A stretch of DNA of 50,571 bases from Acidiferrobacter sp. (GTDB lineage: Bacteria; Pseudomonadota; Gammaproteobacteria; Acidiferrobacterales; Acidiferrobacteraceae): assembly GCA_027449165.1 (NCBI GenBank), contig DAIDMD010000016.1, forward strand, positions 1 to 50,571, given 5' to 3'. The position numbers were made by a program, and so were the translations under genes. The stretch's first letter is position 1. Every line of letters begins with the position of its first letter. The notes below the pieces were generated by a model. That model was not told the DNA's origin. It was given only the letters and a program-made list of their open reading frames with translations, and ran no database searches. Shown in pieces: positions 1-7,630 of the stretch.

Positions 1-57
1 TGCCTCGTACTCGGCAAAGAGCTCTAGCCAAGCCTCATTACTGCGGATCTTCGCCAT
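1..57 (-). CDS. IS66-family accessory protein (TnpA-like), N-terminal fragment cut by window edge
   Basis: Only the first 19 codons are in the window. They read MAKIRSNEAWLELFAEYEA, which resembles the start of the small TnpA/Orf1 accessory proteins of IS66-family elements (typically an M-x-K-x-R-x-x-E-x-W opening). An ATG at 57-55 is preceded by GGAG with normal spacing. The placement, about 80 bp inside a GTAAGCG-type terminus ending at 140, is what an IS66 element would show. The rest lies to the left, outside the window, so identity rests on a short stretch. Confidence 0.6.
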   Translation of the reverse strand, partial: MAKIRSNEAWLELFAEYEA

Positions 58-140
58 ACATCCGTCTCCATCAATGTGATGGATCGAAGCGTAGGCGACT
101 TAGGGGATCACGGGCAGGGTGCGGTTGCTGGAGCGCTTAC
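1..140 (-). mobile_element. Terminal end of an IS66-family insertion sequence
   Basis: Read on the minus strand, the element begins at 140 with GTAAGCGCTCC, matching the conserved GTAA(G) terminus of IS66-family inverted repeats. About 80 bp of leader follow before the first ORF starts at 57. IS66 elements usually make 8-bp target duplications, so the outside copy would be ACACCGTG at 141-148. The other end and the transposase genes are beyond the window, so neither the duplication nor the family can be confirmed here. Confidence 0.6.
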
Positions 141-230
141 ACACCGTGGGCCTCGGCGTGAAGCGCGGCGACACGACGCGCGAGGTGGCCGCGACCTTGC
201 AACCGGGGATGTGAGGGTCATGAAAGGCAA

Positions 231-254
231 GGCGCCACCCGAGGAGGTGGCGCC
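231..254 (-). terminator. Hairpin terminator after the small heat-shock gene
   Basis: A perfect 9-bp stem GGCGCCACC / GGTGGCGCC encloses a 6-nt loop. It lies 20 bp downstream of the hsp20 stop codon. On the minus strand it is followed by TTGCCTTTCAT, a weak T-rich run, so it is a plausible intrinsic terminator for that gene. Confidence 0.6.
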
Positions 255-274
255 GCCGGACGAGGCCGTTCCGT

Positions 275-856
275 TCAACCGTTGATTGGGATACTGCGGC
301 CGCGCGGGCTGGCGGCCTGGGCGCGCTTGTCGATGGTGACGGTGAGCACGCCGTTCTTGAACGAGGCCTTGAACGCGTCCTGATCGGCATCCGCCGGCAC
401 GTTCAGTGCGCGCTGGAAGCTGCCGTAACTGCGCTCAATGCGGTGATACTGGGCGTCTTTGTGTTCTTGCTCCTGACGCTTCTCGCCGCGGATGTAGAGC
501 ACATCGTCTTCCAGAGTGAGCTGGATGTCCTTTCCCTCGACGCCCGGCACCTCCAGCGTGATGCGGTACTGCTTGTCGGTTTCCTGGATGTCGAGCGATG
601 GACGCAGCAGGCCCTGCCATTCGGGGGCCACTCTTGGCCAGGTCAGCCGTGGCCAGGAAAGTCCGAAACCGCGGAAGGCATCATCGAACAATCGATCCAC
701 CTCACGGTGCAATTGCAGCAACGGATCGAGGGCGGTCGACGGCACGCTTGCCGGCGCAGTTGCTTTCGTCATGGGCAAGCTACTTGCGTCCTGCTGAGCC
801 TCCTGTTCCTTTTTGAACCAGTTCCACGGTGCCCATTTCTTCAAGTCGATGTTCAT
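275..856 (-). CDS. Hsp20/alpha-crystallin small heat shock protein
   Basis: ATP-independent cytosolic holdase chaperone of 193 aa. After a variable N-terminus there is an alpha-crystallin domain at about residues 75-180, with the typical LDIQETDKQYRITLEVPGV start, a DDVLYIRGEK strand and the FKNGVLTVTI (GVL) motif. The C-terminus ends RSIPING and contains the I-x-I motif that docks neighbouring dimers. I chose the ATG at 856 rather than the upstream in-frame ATG at 907 because GGGAGAAGAAC sits directly before it. A CTTGAA box 57 bp upstream suggests sigma-32 control, and a hairpin terminator follows. The gene is monocistronic, beside an IS66 end. Confidence 0.93.
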   Translation of the reverse strand: MNIDLKKWAPWNWFKKEQEAQQDASSLPMTKATAPASVPSTALDPLLQLHREVDRLFDDAFRGFGLSWPRLTWPRVAPEWQGLLRPSLDIQETDKQYRITLEVPGVEGKDIQLTLEDDVLYIRGEKRQEQEHKDAQYHRIERSYGSFQRALNVPADADQDAFKASFKNGVLTVTIDKRAQAASPRGRSIPING

Positions 857-889
857 GTTCTTCTCCCAATCGTTGACTGGATGAAGCGA

Positions 890-918
890 ATGTAAGGTCC
901 GACGCATGGGAGTTCAAG
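890..918 (-). promoter_or_regulatory. Candidate sigma-32 (heat shock) promoter of hsp20
   Basis: On the minus strand a perfect CTTGAA (918-913) is followed after 15 bp by CCTTACAT (897-890). The sigma-32 consensus is CTTGAA, 11-16 bp, CCCCATnT. The -35 matches fully and the -10 only partly (about 5 of 8). Its position 34 bp before the start codon of a small heat-shock gene supports the call. Confidence 0.5.
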
Positions 919-997
919 GCCCCGATCATGCTTGCGCGAACCGCGCTGGGTGCTCTTTCACCGGCTTTCGAACCGCAAGCGTGCTCAAAGCCGCAGG

Positions 998-1020
998 CAG
1001 TGAAGCTCCAGTCTTCACTG
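998..1020. repeat. Small perfect stem-loop in the hsp20-fic spacer
   Basis: CAGTGAA and TTCACTG form a 7-bp stem around a 9-nt loop. It lies between divergent hsp20 and the Fic remnant. No T-run follows on either strand, so its role is unknown. It may be debris from the rearrangement that truncated the Fic gene. Confidence 0.4.
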
Positions 1021-1088
1021 GTTCAAGGTCTCGCGTTGATGGCAACCCTCGCGCCAGCGCCTAGATCTGCTGCAGCGCTTCGACCGAT

Positions 1089-1574
1089 ATGCAGCCCTTT
1101 GCCGACGTCAACAAACGGACCTCGCGGCTTGCGGCAAACCTGCCGCTGATTCGCGCCAATCTGTGTCCGCTGACCTTTCTCGACGTGCCGGAACAGGCGT
1201 ACAGCCGCGCCGTGCTCGGGGTCTACGAACTGACCAGGATCGAGCTGTTGCGCGACCTGTATGTCTGGGCTTACGAGCGCTCGACCCAGGAGTACCTTGC
1301 CCTCAAGCAGGGTCTCGCCGAGCCTGACCCGCTGCGGCTGGCCTGGCGCGAGGTGATCAAGCGGTCAGTGCGCGAAGTCGTCCGCCAGCCCGAGCGGGCG
1401 CCGCTGGATGTCATCGCGGAATGTCTGTCGCAACATGACCTTGGCGCCGACAAAGACAACGTCGAGGCCCTGGTGATCGAGGAGCTCCGATGGCTGCACG
1501 AGGGTGTGCTGGCACGCTACGGGCTGCGTCCGTCCGAACTTAGCGAATGGCAGTCGCGCCAGCGGCCCGCGTAA
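1089..1574 (+). pseudogene. Fic-family protein, 5'-truncated remnant (C-terminal part)
   Basis: The 161-residue reading frame starts right at the Fic core, QPFADVNKRTSRLAANLPLI, and continues with NLCPLTFLDVPEQAY and a helical C-terminal half. Fic proteins transfer AMP or other nucleotides to target proteins. In this subfamily I recall Q instead of the catalytic H in the H-P-F-x-D-x-N-x-R motif, so the Q alone is not proof of damage. The N-terminal half (several hundred bp in relatives) is absent: upstream codons do not continue the family, and there is no Shine-Dalgarno at the ATG. It is best read as a decayed gene, though a short expressed protein is not excluded. Confidence 0.65.
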
Positions 1575-1926
1575 CCCCGCTCCCGCATTGTCCCAGACAG
1601 CCGAAATGGGGCCGAAGGCGGCGACCCGGCCACCATGCCACGAGCGCGGTTCCCCAGCCGGGGATCGAAATCGGACTGACAGGGCGCGCGAGTTTCCGTA
1701 TATCGCCTCCAAAAACGGTCGACGGCCTGTCGGGGGTGGCGCCCGAGGGCTCGTTACGGCGTCCAGGCAATTTCGTAGCGATCTTTCGGGAGACGCTCGA
1801 CCGCCGGGTCACCGGGCCCTCCTACCGGATCGATCGCCGCCGACTGCCCATCGTCATGTTCCGGCAGGGCCGGGGGCTCGTTGGGCACAATTCCGCGGGA
1901 CCGGGATAGGCGCAGGGCGCCGGCCC
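1575..1926. other. 352-bp spacer between the Fic remnant and ppa
   Basis: No tRNA, strong promoter or known gene is seen here. The only protein-like reading is the short minus-strand frame at 1754-1888, listed separately. The rest looks like decayed or non-coding GC-rich DNA, consistent with the neighbouring truncated gene. Confidence 0.4.
1754..1888 (-). CDS. Possible 44-aa small protein or C-terminal remnant
   Basis: A minus-strand frame from a GTG at 1888 encodes 44 aa beginning VPNEPPALPEHDDGQSAAID and ending RYEIAWTP. Its composition (acidic, proline-rich, with a defined C-terminus) is more protein-like than the arginine-rich shadows around it. There is no clear Shine-Dalgarno, and the upstream frame degenerates into R/G/A-rich sequence, so it could equally be the tail of a lost gene. 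I do not recognise a family. It would be read in the same direction as ppa, 38 bp beyond its stop codon. Confidence 0.25.
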   Translation of the reverse strand: MPNEPPALPEHDDGQSAAIDPVGGPGDPAVERLPKDRYEIAWTP

Positions 1927-2475
1927 CTAGAAACGGGGCTTGTGACGCGACTTCCGGTAGCGCTCCACGCCGTTTACGATCTCGGCGTGCACCGGCTCGC
2001 CGTCGACCCACCCCTCGATGCGCACCCACTTGCCATCCTCGAGGTCCTTGTAGTGGGCGAAGAAATGGCTGATCTGGTCGAGCAGGTTCTTCGGAATATC
2101 CGCGAGGGTCTGAAAGTGCCGGTAGGAGGCGCAGAGCTTGTCCGCAGGGACCGCGAGGACCTTCATATCAAGCCCCGCCTCGTCGGTCATCTTCAGCATG
2201 GCCACCGGCCGGCAACTGATCACCGAGCCGCTGATGAGCGGGACCGGGGTCAGCACCAGGACATCCACGGGATCCCCGTCGTCCGACAGGGTATGGGGGA
2301 CGTAACCGTAATTGCAAGGATAGTACATGGCGGTGTTCATGAACCGGTCGACGAACATGGCGCCCGTCTCCTTGTCCATCTCGTACTTCACGGGCGGCCC
2401 GTGCGCGGGGATCTCGATGATGACATTGACGATCGCCGGGGCCTTATCGCCCGGGCCCACTCGATCCAAATTCAT
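1927..2475 (-). CDS. ppa: Inorganic pyrophosphatase (family I)
   Basis: Hydrolyses pyrophosphate released by biosynthetic reactions; cytosolic and Mg-dependent. The 182-aa product matches the bacterial family I length (about 175-180). It shows the N-terminal [18 protein letters not shown] substrate-binding segment, the [18 protein letters not shown] stretch and the signature [11 protein letters not shown], whose aspartates bind metal. The C-terminal K-x-VRIEGW and RYRKS are also family-typical. The ATG at 2475 is preceded by GGAGTG. It lies downstream of the minus-strand mechanosensitive channel gene but 75 bp apart, so co-transcription is possible and not certain. Confidence 0.97.
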   Translation of the reverse strand: MNLDRVGPGDKAPAIVNVIIEIPAHGPPVKYEMDKETGAMFVDRFMNTAMYYPCNYGYVPHTLSDDGDPVDVLVLTPVPLISGSVISCRPVAMLKMTDEAGLDMKVLAVPADKLCASYRHFQTLADIPKNLLDQISHFFAHYKDLEDGKWVRIEGWVDGEPVHAEIVNGVERYRKSRHKPRF

Positions 2476-2550
2476 GACATGACACTCCTTGAAAATCCTT
2501 TGAGTTGCGCCTACCGAACCTGGCGCGCCGACCCGCCACCGGCAGGCGCG

Positions 2551-3579
2551 TCAGACGGACTTCGCAGGATACACGATGGGCAGGATGTCGGTGAAGAAAT
2601 CCGCCTTGGCGCGCTCCCGCAAATATTGGGGAACGGAGGCGCGCACCTCAAGGCTGAGCGCGGTAAGCGAGATGTCGACGATCAGGACCGATGGCGGGTC
2701 CCAGCCAAACGGCGGCGCGACCGCCGTGCCCGCCCCGTCCGCCTCGGGGGACTCCGGTGGCGGGACCGGATCCTCCGGGCGCGGCCGGAAGTGGCGGTGC
2801 GCGGCCTCCTCGAGCTTGTGGGTCGTCTCGGCCGGATTGGCCGGAACCGCCACGTCGAACCGAAAGACGATGCGCGCCCAGTCGTTCGGAAGGGACCGTA
2901 TGAGGCCGCCGGTTATGACGATCCCGTTGGGAACGCAAAAGAGCTGCCCGTCGTCCAAGCGCAACTCCGAGTAGAAGAGATTGATGTCGCGCACCACGCC
3001 CCGATAGCCCTGGGCGCGCAATTGGTGCGGATAGGTCTCCGGCATCATCGGAAACTGCCAGGCGACGATCTGCACATGGTCGCCGACGTCGAAGGGCTTG
3101 AAAAGCGCCACCGCAAGGCCGCCGAAGAAGTTCCCGAAAAACGACTGGCCCGCGACCCCGAGCACGACCGAGAGCATGGTGCCCCCGACCACGATGCCGC
3201 TGAACGTACCGCCGACCACGAAAATGACGAGCAGCACAAGGCCTGCATAGAGCAGCAGGCGGATGAGATAGATGCCGGTGACCGAGTCCTGCCAGGCCAA
3301 CTGATAGGCCTGTCCGGCGCGCCCGATCTGCTCGAGTCTGCGGGCCCTGTGCCGGGTCATCGCGCCTTCGATACCGCGGATGACGCGCAGCCCGGCAAGC
3401 GCCACCACCAGTACGCGCAGGACGCTCACTTCTTCGGGCGGCAGCTTATAATGCTGGGCCGCGAAATCGATGCCGAACAAAAGCGCCGCCGCCAGAACGA
3501 GCCAGAGCGCGGTCGTCCAGGGGAGCGCGCGCAACAGGCGCCGCGCCTGCCACTTGTCGGGGGTTCGTCCGTCTGCCAT
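2551..3579 (-). CDS. MscS-family small-conductance mechanosensitive channel
   Basis: Inner-membrane channel of 342 aa that opens under membrane tension to release solutes during osmotic downshock. Hydrophobic segments lie near residues 20-40, 50-65, 100-120 and 125-150. The last is the pore helix, rich in G and A, leading into GQSFFGNFFGGLAVALFKPFDVGDHVQI, the hallmark of MscS. A beta domain follows (VVRDINLFYSELRLDDGQLFCVPNG) and then a cytoplasmic alpha/beta domain with a proline-rich insert near 265-290. I start at the ATG at 3579 because TATAAT lies 7 nt upstream. Longer in-frame extensions would run through that promoter and into xseB on the other strand. Confidence 0.88.
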   Translation of the reverse strand: MADGRTPDKWQARRLLRALPWTTALWLVLAAALLFGIDFAAQHYKLPPEEVSVLRVLVVALAGLRVIRGIEGAMTRHRARRLEQIGRAGQAYQLAWQDSVTGIYLIRLLLYAGLVLLVIFVVGGTFSGIVVGGTMLSVVLGVAGQSFFGNFFGGLAVALFKPFDVGDHVQIVAWQFPMMPETYPHQLRAQGYRGVVRDINLFYSELRLDDGQLFCVPNGIVITGGLIRSLPNDWARIVFRFDVAVPANPAETTHKLEEAAHRHFRPRPEDPVPPPESPEADGAGTAVAPPFGWDPPSVLIVDISLTALSLEVRASVPQYLRERAKADFFTDILPIVYPAKSV

Positions 3580-3586
3580 TGCGGGG

Positions 3587-3592
3587 ATTATA
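3587..3592 (-). promoter_or_regulatory. Perfect TATAAT -10 box 7 nt before the MscS start (leaderless)
   Basis: TATAAT on the minus strand ends 7 nt before the ATG at 3579, so transcription would begin at or next to the start codon. No Shine-Dalgarno is present, and the -35 (TTTTCG or GTTTTC) is weak. The arrangement predicts a leaderless mRNA. Confidence 0.55.
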
Positions 3593-3694
3593 CCGAACTG
3601 CCGATCGTCGAAAACCCCGACCGCGGCCGGCGGCGCGCAATTGACGGTTTCGGGACGTTGCAGTAGGGTGACAGACCACAGACGAGGATGACCT

Positions 3695-3940
3695 GTGACG
3701 GAAAACACACCGCTTCCCAACTTCGAGGCCGCGTTGGCCGAGCTCGAACAGATCGTGCAGCAAATGGAAAACGGCCAGCAATCGTTGGAGGAGGCCCTGT
3801 CCACCTTCCAGCGGGGAATGGAGCTCTCTCGGCTGTGCGAGGCGGGCCTGAAAAACGCCGAGCAACGCGTAGAGCGGCTCGTGTCCGAAAACGGAAGCTA
3901 CCGCGTGGAACCCTTCAAAGCCGGCGAACAGGACGAGTGA
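3695..3940 (+). CDS. xseB: Exodeoxyribonuclease VII small subunit
   Basis: An 81-aa subunit that joins XseA to form exonuclease VII, which trims single-stranded DNA ends. The family core is complete: NFEAALAELEQIVQQMENGQ, then SLEEALSTFQRGMELSRLCEAGLKNAEQRV, a two-helix coiled coil. The start is GTG at 3695, preceded by GAGGA. It is the first gene of xseB-ispA-dxs, a common proteobacterial order. Its stop overlaps the GTG of ispA as GTGA, so translation is probably coupled. XseA itself is not in the window. Confidence 0.96.
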   Translation: MTENTPLPNFEAALAELEQIVQQMENGQQSLEEALSTFQRGMELSRLCEAGLKNAEQRVERLVSENGSYRVEPFKAGEQDE

Positions 3941-4815
3941 GCGCGGTGTCAAACGATGATCTGAAGCGCTACCGCGCGCGCGTGGAGGAGGTGCTGGCGC
4001 GCGTCCTGCCGCCGCCACGGACCCGGCCGACCGACCTGCACGAGGCGATGCGTTACGCCACCCTCGGGGGCGGCAAGAGGCTGCGGGCCTGCCTGGTCTA
4101 CGCCACCGGCGAGGCCCTGGGGGCGCCGGCCGAGGCACTCGATCCCCCCGCCGCGGCGGTCGAGCTGATCCACGCCTACTCCCTCGTGCACGACGACCTC
4201 CCATGCATGGACGACGATGACATGCGCCGCGGGCAACCCAGTTGCCACAAGGCATTCGGCGAGGCCACGGCCCTGCTCGCGGGGGACGCCCTGCAGACCC
4301 AGGCCTTCGCGGTCCTCGCGGCGGCGCAACCCTTGTCGGCGCATGCCCGGATCCGCATGGTCGAGGAGCTCGCCCTGGCCTCTGGATCGCTCGGCATGGC
4401 CGGCGGCCAGGCCCTTGACCTCAAGGCCGGGCCCGAGGCCACCGTCGAGATCCTGGAGGAACGGCATAGCCGCAAGACCGGCGCCCTTATACACGCTGCC
4501 GTGCGCCTGGGCGCGCTGGCCGCAAGCCCCGAGATCCCCTCAGCCCTGGACGACTACGGCCGGGCCTTGGGGCTCGCCTTCCAGATCGCAGACGACCTGC
4601 TCGACGTCGAAGGCGTGGCGCTCGTGGTCGGCAAGACCGTGGGGGCGGATGCCGCAGCCGGCAAGGCGACCTTCGCGTCGGTCCTCGGCGTCGCCCAGGC
4701 GCGGGGGCGCGCACGCGCCCTCTATGACAACGCCCTCGCCAGTCTGCGCTTTTTGGGAGATAATGGTCGGCTCCTTGCGACCATCGCCCACTACGCCGTC
4801 GAACGGGATCACTAG
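3937..4815 (+). CDS. ispA: Farnesyl diphosphate (polyprenyl) synthase
   Basis: Condenses isopentenyl diphosphate with dimethylallyl and geranyl diphosphate to make farnesyl diphosphate for quinone and undecaprenyl synthesis. The product is 292 aa (E. coli IspA is 299). The first aspartate-rich motif is in HDDLPCMDDDDMRRG and the second is DDLLD near residue 225. GGGKRLR near residue 45 binds the diphosphate. The GTG at 3937 overlaps the xseB stop, and a second in-frame GTG at 3946 is an alternative start. It is followed 3 bp later by dxs, so isoprenoid precursor supply and chain elongation are co-expressed. Confidence 0.95.
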   Translation: MSAVSNDDLKRYRARVEEVLARVLPPPRTRPTDLHEAMRYATLGGGKRLRACLVYATGEALGAPAEALDPPAAAVELIHAYSLVHDDLPCMDDDDMRRGQPSCHKAFGEATALLAGDALQTQAFAVLAAAQPLSAHARIRMVEELALASGSLGMAGGQALDLKAGPEATVEILEERHSRKTGALIHAAVRLGALAASPEIPSALDDYGRALGLAFQIADDLLDVEGVALVVGKTVGADAAAGKATFASVLGVAQARGRARALYDNALASLRFLGDNGRLLATIAHYAVERDH

Positions 4816-4818
4816 ACA

Positions 4819-6699
4819 ATGACGAAGACCGGGCACACGCTGCTGCGTTCTATCGATTCACCCGCGGACCTCCGGCGGCTGCCCGAGAACGCGCTCCCGC
4901 GACTTGCCGACGAATTGCGGGACTATCTCATCACGAGCGTGAGCCAAACCGGCGGCCATCTTGCAGCTGGGCTTGGCACCGTCGAACTGACCATCGCGCT
5001 CCATTACGTGTTCAACACCCCCGAAGATCGTCTCGTGTGGGACGTCGGCCATCAAACCTACCCGCACAAGATTTTGACCGGCCGGCGCGACCGCATGGCG
5101 ACGCTGCGCAAGGCCGGGGGTCTCTCCGGCTTTCCCAAACGCTCCGAGAGCCCTTATGACACCTTCGGCGTCGGCCACTCCAGCACCTCGATCAGCGCGG
5201 CGCTCGGCATGGCGGTGGCGGCCAAACGGGCGCGGCAGGCGCGCGAGGTCGTGGCGGTCATCGGCGACGGCGCGCTCACCGCGGGCATGGCCTTCGAGGC
5301 GCTGAACAACGCCGGCAGCTTGGACGCCGACCTGCTCGTGGTCTTGAACGACAATGACATGTCGATATCGCCCAATGTGGGGGCGCTGTCGAGCTATTTG
5401 GCGCGCATCCTTTCGGGACGCGCCTACACGAGCGTGCGCAGCGGCAGCAAGACGGTCCTCAGCACGGTGCGGCCGGTATTCCAGTTCGCCAAGCGCATCG
5501 AGGAGCACATGAAGGGCATCATCATGCCCGGAACCCTGTTCGAGGAGCTCGGCTTCAACTACATCGGCCCGATCGACGGGCATGACCTGGCGAGCCTCAT
5601 TCCCACGCTTCGGAACATGCGCGACCTGAAGGGTCCGCGTTTCCTGCATGTCGTGACCCGCAAGGGCAAGGGCTACCGGCCGGCCGAGGGCGACCCTTGC
5701 GTCTACCATGGCGTCACGCCCTTCGACCCCCAAACCGGCAAGATGGAGGTCAAGGCCTCGGGCAAGACCTACACCCAGATCTTTGGGGAATGGCTGTGCG
5801 ACATGGCGGCGGAGGACCCGAAATTGATCGGCATCACGCCGGCGATGCGCGAAGGGTCGGGGCTCGTGGAATTCTCCGAACGCTTCCCCGACCGGTATTT
5901 CGACGTCGGGATCGCGGAACAGCACGCCCTGACGTTCGCTGCGGGGCTGGCCTGCGAAGGCCTAAAGCCCGTGGTCGCGATCTATTCGACCTTCCTGCAG
6001 CGCGGCTACGACCAGGTCGTGCACGACATCAGTTTGCAAAATCTCCCGGTCATGTTGGCCATAGACCGGGGCGGTCTCGTGGGCGCCGACGGGCCGACCC
6101 ATGCCGGAAGCTTCGATTTGAGTTTCATGCGCTGCCTGCCGCACTTCGTCATCATGGCCCCGAGCGATGAAAACGAATGCCGGCAGATGCTCTACACGGC
6201 CTACCAGCACGACGGGCCGACCGCGGTCCGTTACCCGCGCGGGTGCGGGCCGGGCGCGGCGGTCGAACGAGCCATGACCGCGCTGCCGATCGGTAAGGCC
6301 GAGGTCCGCCGTCACGGGGCACGTGTCGCCCTGCTCGCCTTCGGCACGCTCCTTGGCCCCGCCCTCGCCGCCGGCGAGGCCCTGAACGCCACGGTGGTCA
6401 ACATGCGTTTCGTGAAGCCCTTGGACGAGGCGCTGCTGATCCGGCTCGCACGCTCCCACGAGCTCTTCGTCACGATCGAGGAGAATGCCGTCGCCGGGGG
6501 CGCGGGCAGCGGCGTGGGCGAACTCGTGGGCCAGCTCCAGCTACCGGTGCGGGTCCTGAATCTGGGGCTGCCGGACAGCTATATCGAGCATGGGGCCCCC
6601 GCCCAGATGCTGGCCGACTGCGGCCTCGATACGCCCGGCATCATCCGTCAGGTGCAAAACGCCATGCCCAAGCTTGCCCGGGCCTCCGAATCGGCCTAA
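4819..6699 (+). CDS. dxs: 1-deoxy-D-xylulose-5-phosphate synthase
   Basis: First enzyme of the MEP isoprenoid pathway. It uses thiamine diphosphate to join pyruvate and glyceraldehyde 3-phosphate. At 626 aa it has the full family length. The TPP-binding motif is [18 protein letters not shown] near residue 150. The transketolase-type pyrimidine domain carries [10 protein letters not shown] (catalytic Glu) near 375, and there is a C-terminal transketolase domain. The ATG at 4819 follows ispA after 3 bp. The 3' end overlaps an inverted repeat and a candidate promoter for folE2. Confidence 0.97.
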   Translation: MTKTGHTLLRSIDSPADLRRLPENALPRLADELRDYLITSVSQTGGHLAAGLGTVELTIALHYVFNTPEDRLVWDVGHQTYPHKILTGRRDRMATLRKAGGLSGFPKRSESPYDTFGVGHSSTSISAALGMAVAAKRARQAREVVAVIGDGALTAGMAFEALNNAGSLDADLLVVLNDNDMSISPNVGALSSYLARILSGRAYTSVRSGSKTVLSTVRPVFQFAKRIEEHMKGIIMPGTLFEELGFNYIGPIDGHDLASLIPTLRNMRDLKGPRFLHVVTRKGKGYRPAEGDPCVYHGVTPFDPQTGKMEVKASGKTYTQIFGEWLCDMAAEDPKLIGITPAMREGSGLVEFSERFPDRYFDVGIAEQHALTFAAGLACEGLKPVVAIYSTFLQRGYDQVVHDISLQNLPVMLAIDRGGLVGADGPTHAGSFDLSFMRCLPHFVIMAPSDENECRQMLYTAYQHDGPTAVRYPRGCGPGAAVERAMTALPIGKAEVRRHGARVALLAFGTLLGPALAAGEALNATVVNMRFVKPLDEALLIRLARSHELFVTIEENAVAGGAGSGVGELVGQLQLPVRVLNLGLPDSYIEHGAPAQMLADCGLDTPGIIRQVQNAMPKLARASESA

Positions 6700-6702
6700 A
6701 AT
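6674..6702 (+). promoter_or_regulatory. Candidate sigma-70 promoter for folE2 inside the dxs 3' end
   Basis: TTGCCC (6674-6679), a 17-bp spacer and TAAAAT (6697-6702). The -35 matches 4 of 6 and the -10 matches 5 of 6. Transcription would start near 6709, about 35 nt before folE2 and just before the IscR-like site. Confidence 0.5.
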
Positions 6703-6711
6703 ACCGATTCG
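6687..6711. repeat. Inverted repeat spanning the dxs stop codon
   Basis: CGAATCGG and CCGATTCG form a perfect 8-bp stem around a 9-nt loop that contains the dxs stop and the TAAAAT box. It may be an attenuator or terminator for the upstream operon. No long T-run follows (only TTGAC). Confidence 0.45.
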
Positions 6712-6729
6712 TTGACTAAATTACTCAGG
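6712..6729 (+). promoter_or_regulatory. IscR-like (Rrf2 family) operator upstream of folE2
   Basis: TTGACTAAATTACTCAGG matches the core of the E. coli IscR type-1 site (YYGACTRWWWYAGTCRR, as I recall it) at all but one position. It lies just downstream of the predicted start of transcription, where bound repressor would block folE2. The regulator itself is not in the window. Confidence 0.4.
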
Positions 6730-6743
6730 ATTAGGGCCCCGTT

Positions 6744-7559
6744 ATGACCGCTGCACCCCCCGGCGCACGAACCGACCGGATCGCCGATGTGCAAAACAGC
6801 GCCGACTCCCGTCAGATCGCCATAGACAAGGTCGGCATCAAGGATATCCGCCACCCGGTGCGGGTCAAGGACCGGAGCCAGGGCGAACAACACACCATTG
6901 CGATCTTCAACATGTATGTCGAGCTGCCCCACAACTTCAAGGGCACGCACATGTCGCGTTTCGTGGAGATCCTGAACCATTACGAGACCGAGATATCGGT
7001 CGAGTCCTTCCAGGACATGCTGGCCGAGATGGTGTCGCGCCTGGAGGCCGACGCCGGCCATATCGAGATGAGCTTCCCCTATTTCGTGACCAAGACCGCC
7101 CCGGTCTCGGGTGTGCGCAGCCTCATGGATTACGAAGTGAGCTTCCTCGGCGAGATCCGCAACGGCCACAGCGTAACCACGATCCGGGTGGTGGTCCCGG
7201 TGACGAGTCTGTGTCCGTGCTCGAAGGAGATCTCGGAGCGCGGGGCGCACAACCAGCGATCGCATGTGACCCTGACGGTGCGCACCAACCAGTTCGTCTG
7301 GGTCGAGGACCTGATCGATCTCGTGGAAAAAAAGGCGAGCTGCGAACTCTACGGGCTCCTGAAGCGCCCCGATGAAAAGTTCGTGACCGAGCGCGCGTAC
7401 GACAACCCGCGATTCGTGGAGGACATGGTCCGCGAGGTTGCCGGCGCCCTGAACGACGACCCGAGGGTCGACGCCTACACCGTGGAGTCGGAAAACTTCG
7501 AATCGATCCACAACCACTCGGCCTACGCCCTCATCAAGAAGGACAAGACGGCCACCTGA
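6744..7559 (+). CDS. folE2: GTP cyclohydrolase FolE2 (type IB)
   Basis: Converts GTP to 7,8-dihydroneopterin triphosphate, the first step of folate and queuosine/pterin synthesis. FolE2 can use metals other than zinc, unlike FolE. The 271-aa product shows the family signatures: [12 protein letters not shown] near residue 30, a conserved [16 protein letters not shown] segment, and the metal-ligand cysteine in [11 protein letters not shown] near 155. The ATG at 6744 lacks a strong Shine-Dalgarno. FolE2 genes are often zinc-controlled by Zur, but here I see an IscR-like site and no Zur box, suggesting iron or Fe-S control instead (inference). Confidence 0.96.
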   Translation: MTAAPPGARTDRIADVQNSADSRQIAIDKVGIKDIRHPVRVKDRSQGEQHTIAIFNMYVELPHNFKGTHMSRFVEILNHYETEISVESFQDMLAEMVSRLEADAGHIEMSFPYFVTKTAPVSGVRSLMDYEVSFLGEIRNGHSVTTIRVVVPVTSLCPCSKEISERGAHNQRSHVTLTVRTNQFVWVEDLIDLVEKKASCELYGLLKRPDEKFVTERAYDNPRFVEDMVREVAGALNDDPRVDAYTVESENFESIHNHSAYALIKKDKTAT

Positions 7560-7571
7560 CCTTTCGGGATC

Positions 7572-7600
7572 TTGCGCGCACCCATCCCATCTGTTAGCCT
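7572..7600 (+). promoter_or_regulatory. Candidate promoter of the marR-emrAB operon
   Basis: TTGCGC (7572-7577), 17 bp, then TAGCCT (7595-7600). It is only moderately close to consensus, but it directly abuts the palindrome at 7601-7613, as expected for an autoregulated MarR operon. Confidence 0.35.
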
Positions 7601-7613
7601 CCTAACGATTAGG
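7601..7613. promoter_or_regulatory. Palindromic MarR-type operator
   Basis: CCTAA-CGA-TTAGG is a perfect 5-3-5 palindrome, 18 bp before the MarR start codon and at the predicted transcription start. This is the position from which a MarR repressor would block its own operon. Confidence 0.5.
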
Positions 7614-7630
7614 TCAAGAAGGAGTGGGGT

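Noticed and set aside
1620-1690. A tRNA gene suggested by a GGTTCC...GGGGATCGAA segment
   Set aside because: No acceptor stem, anticodon arm or proper T-loop could be folded around it.
1504-3666. A 720-codon open frame on the plus strand
   Set aside because: It runs antisense through ppa and the MscS gene, both clear family members, and its product is Arg/Gly/Asp-rich without any recognisable domain. It is a GC-driven shadow frame.
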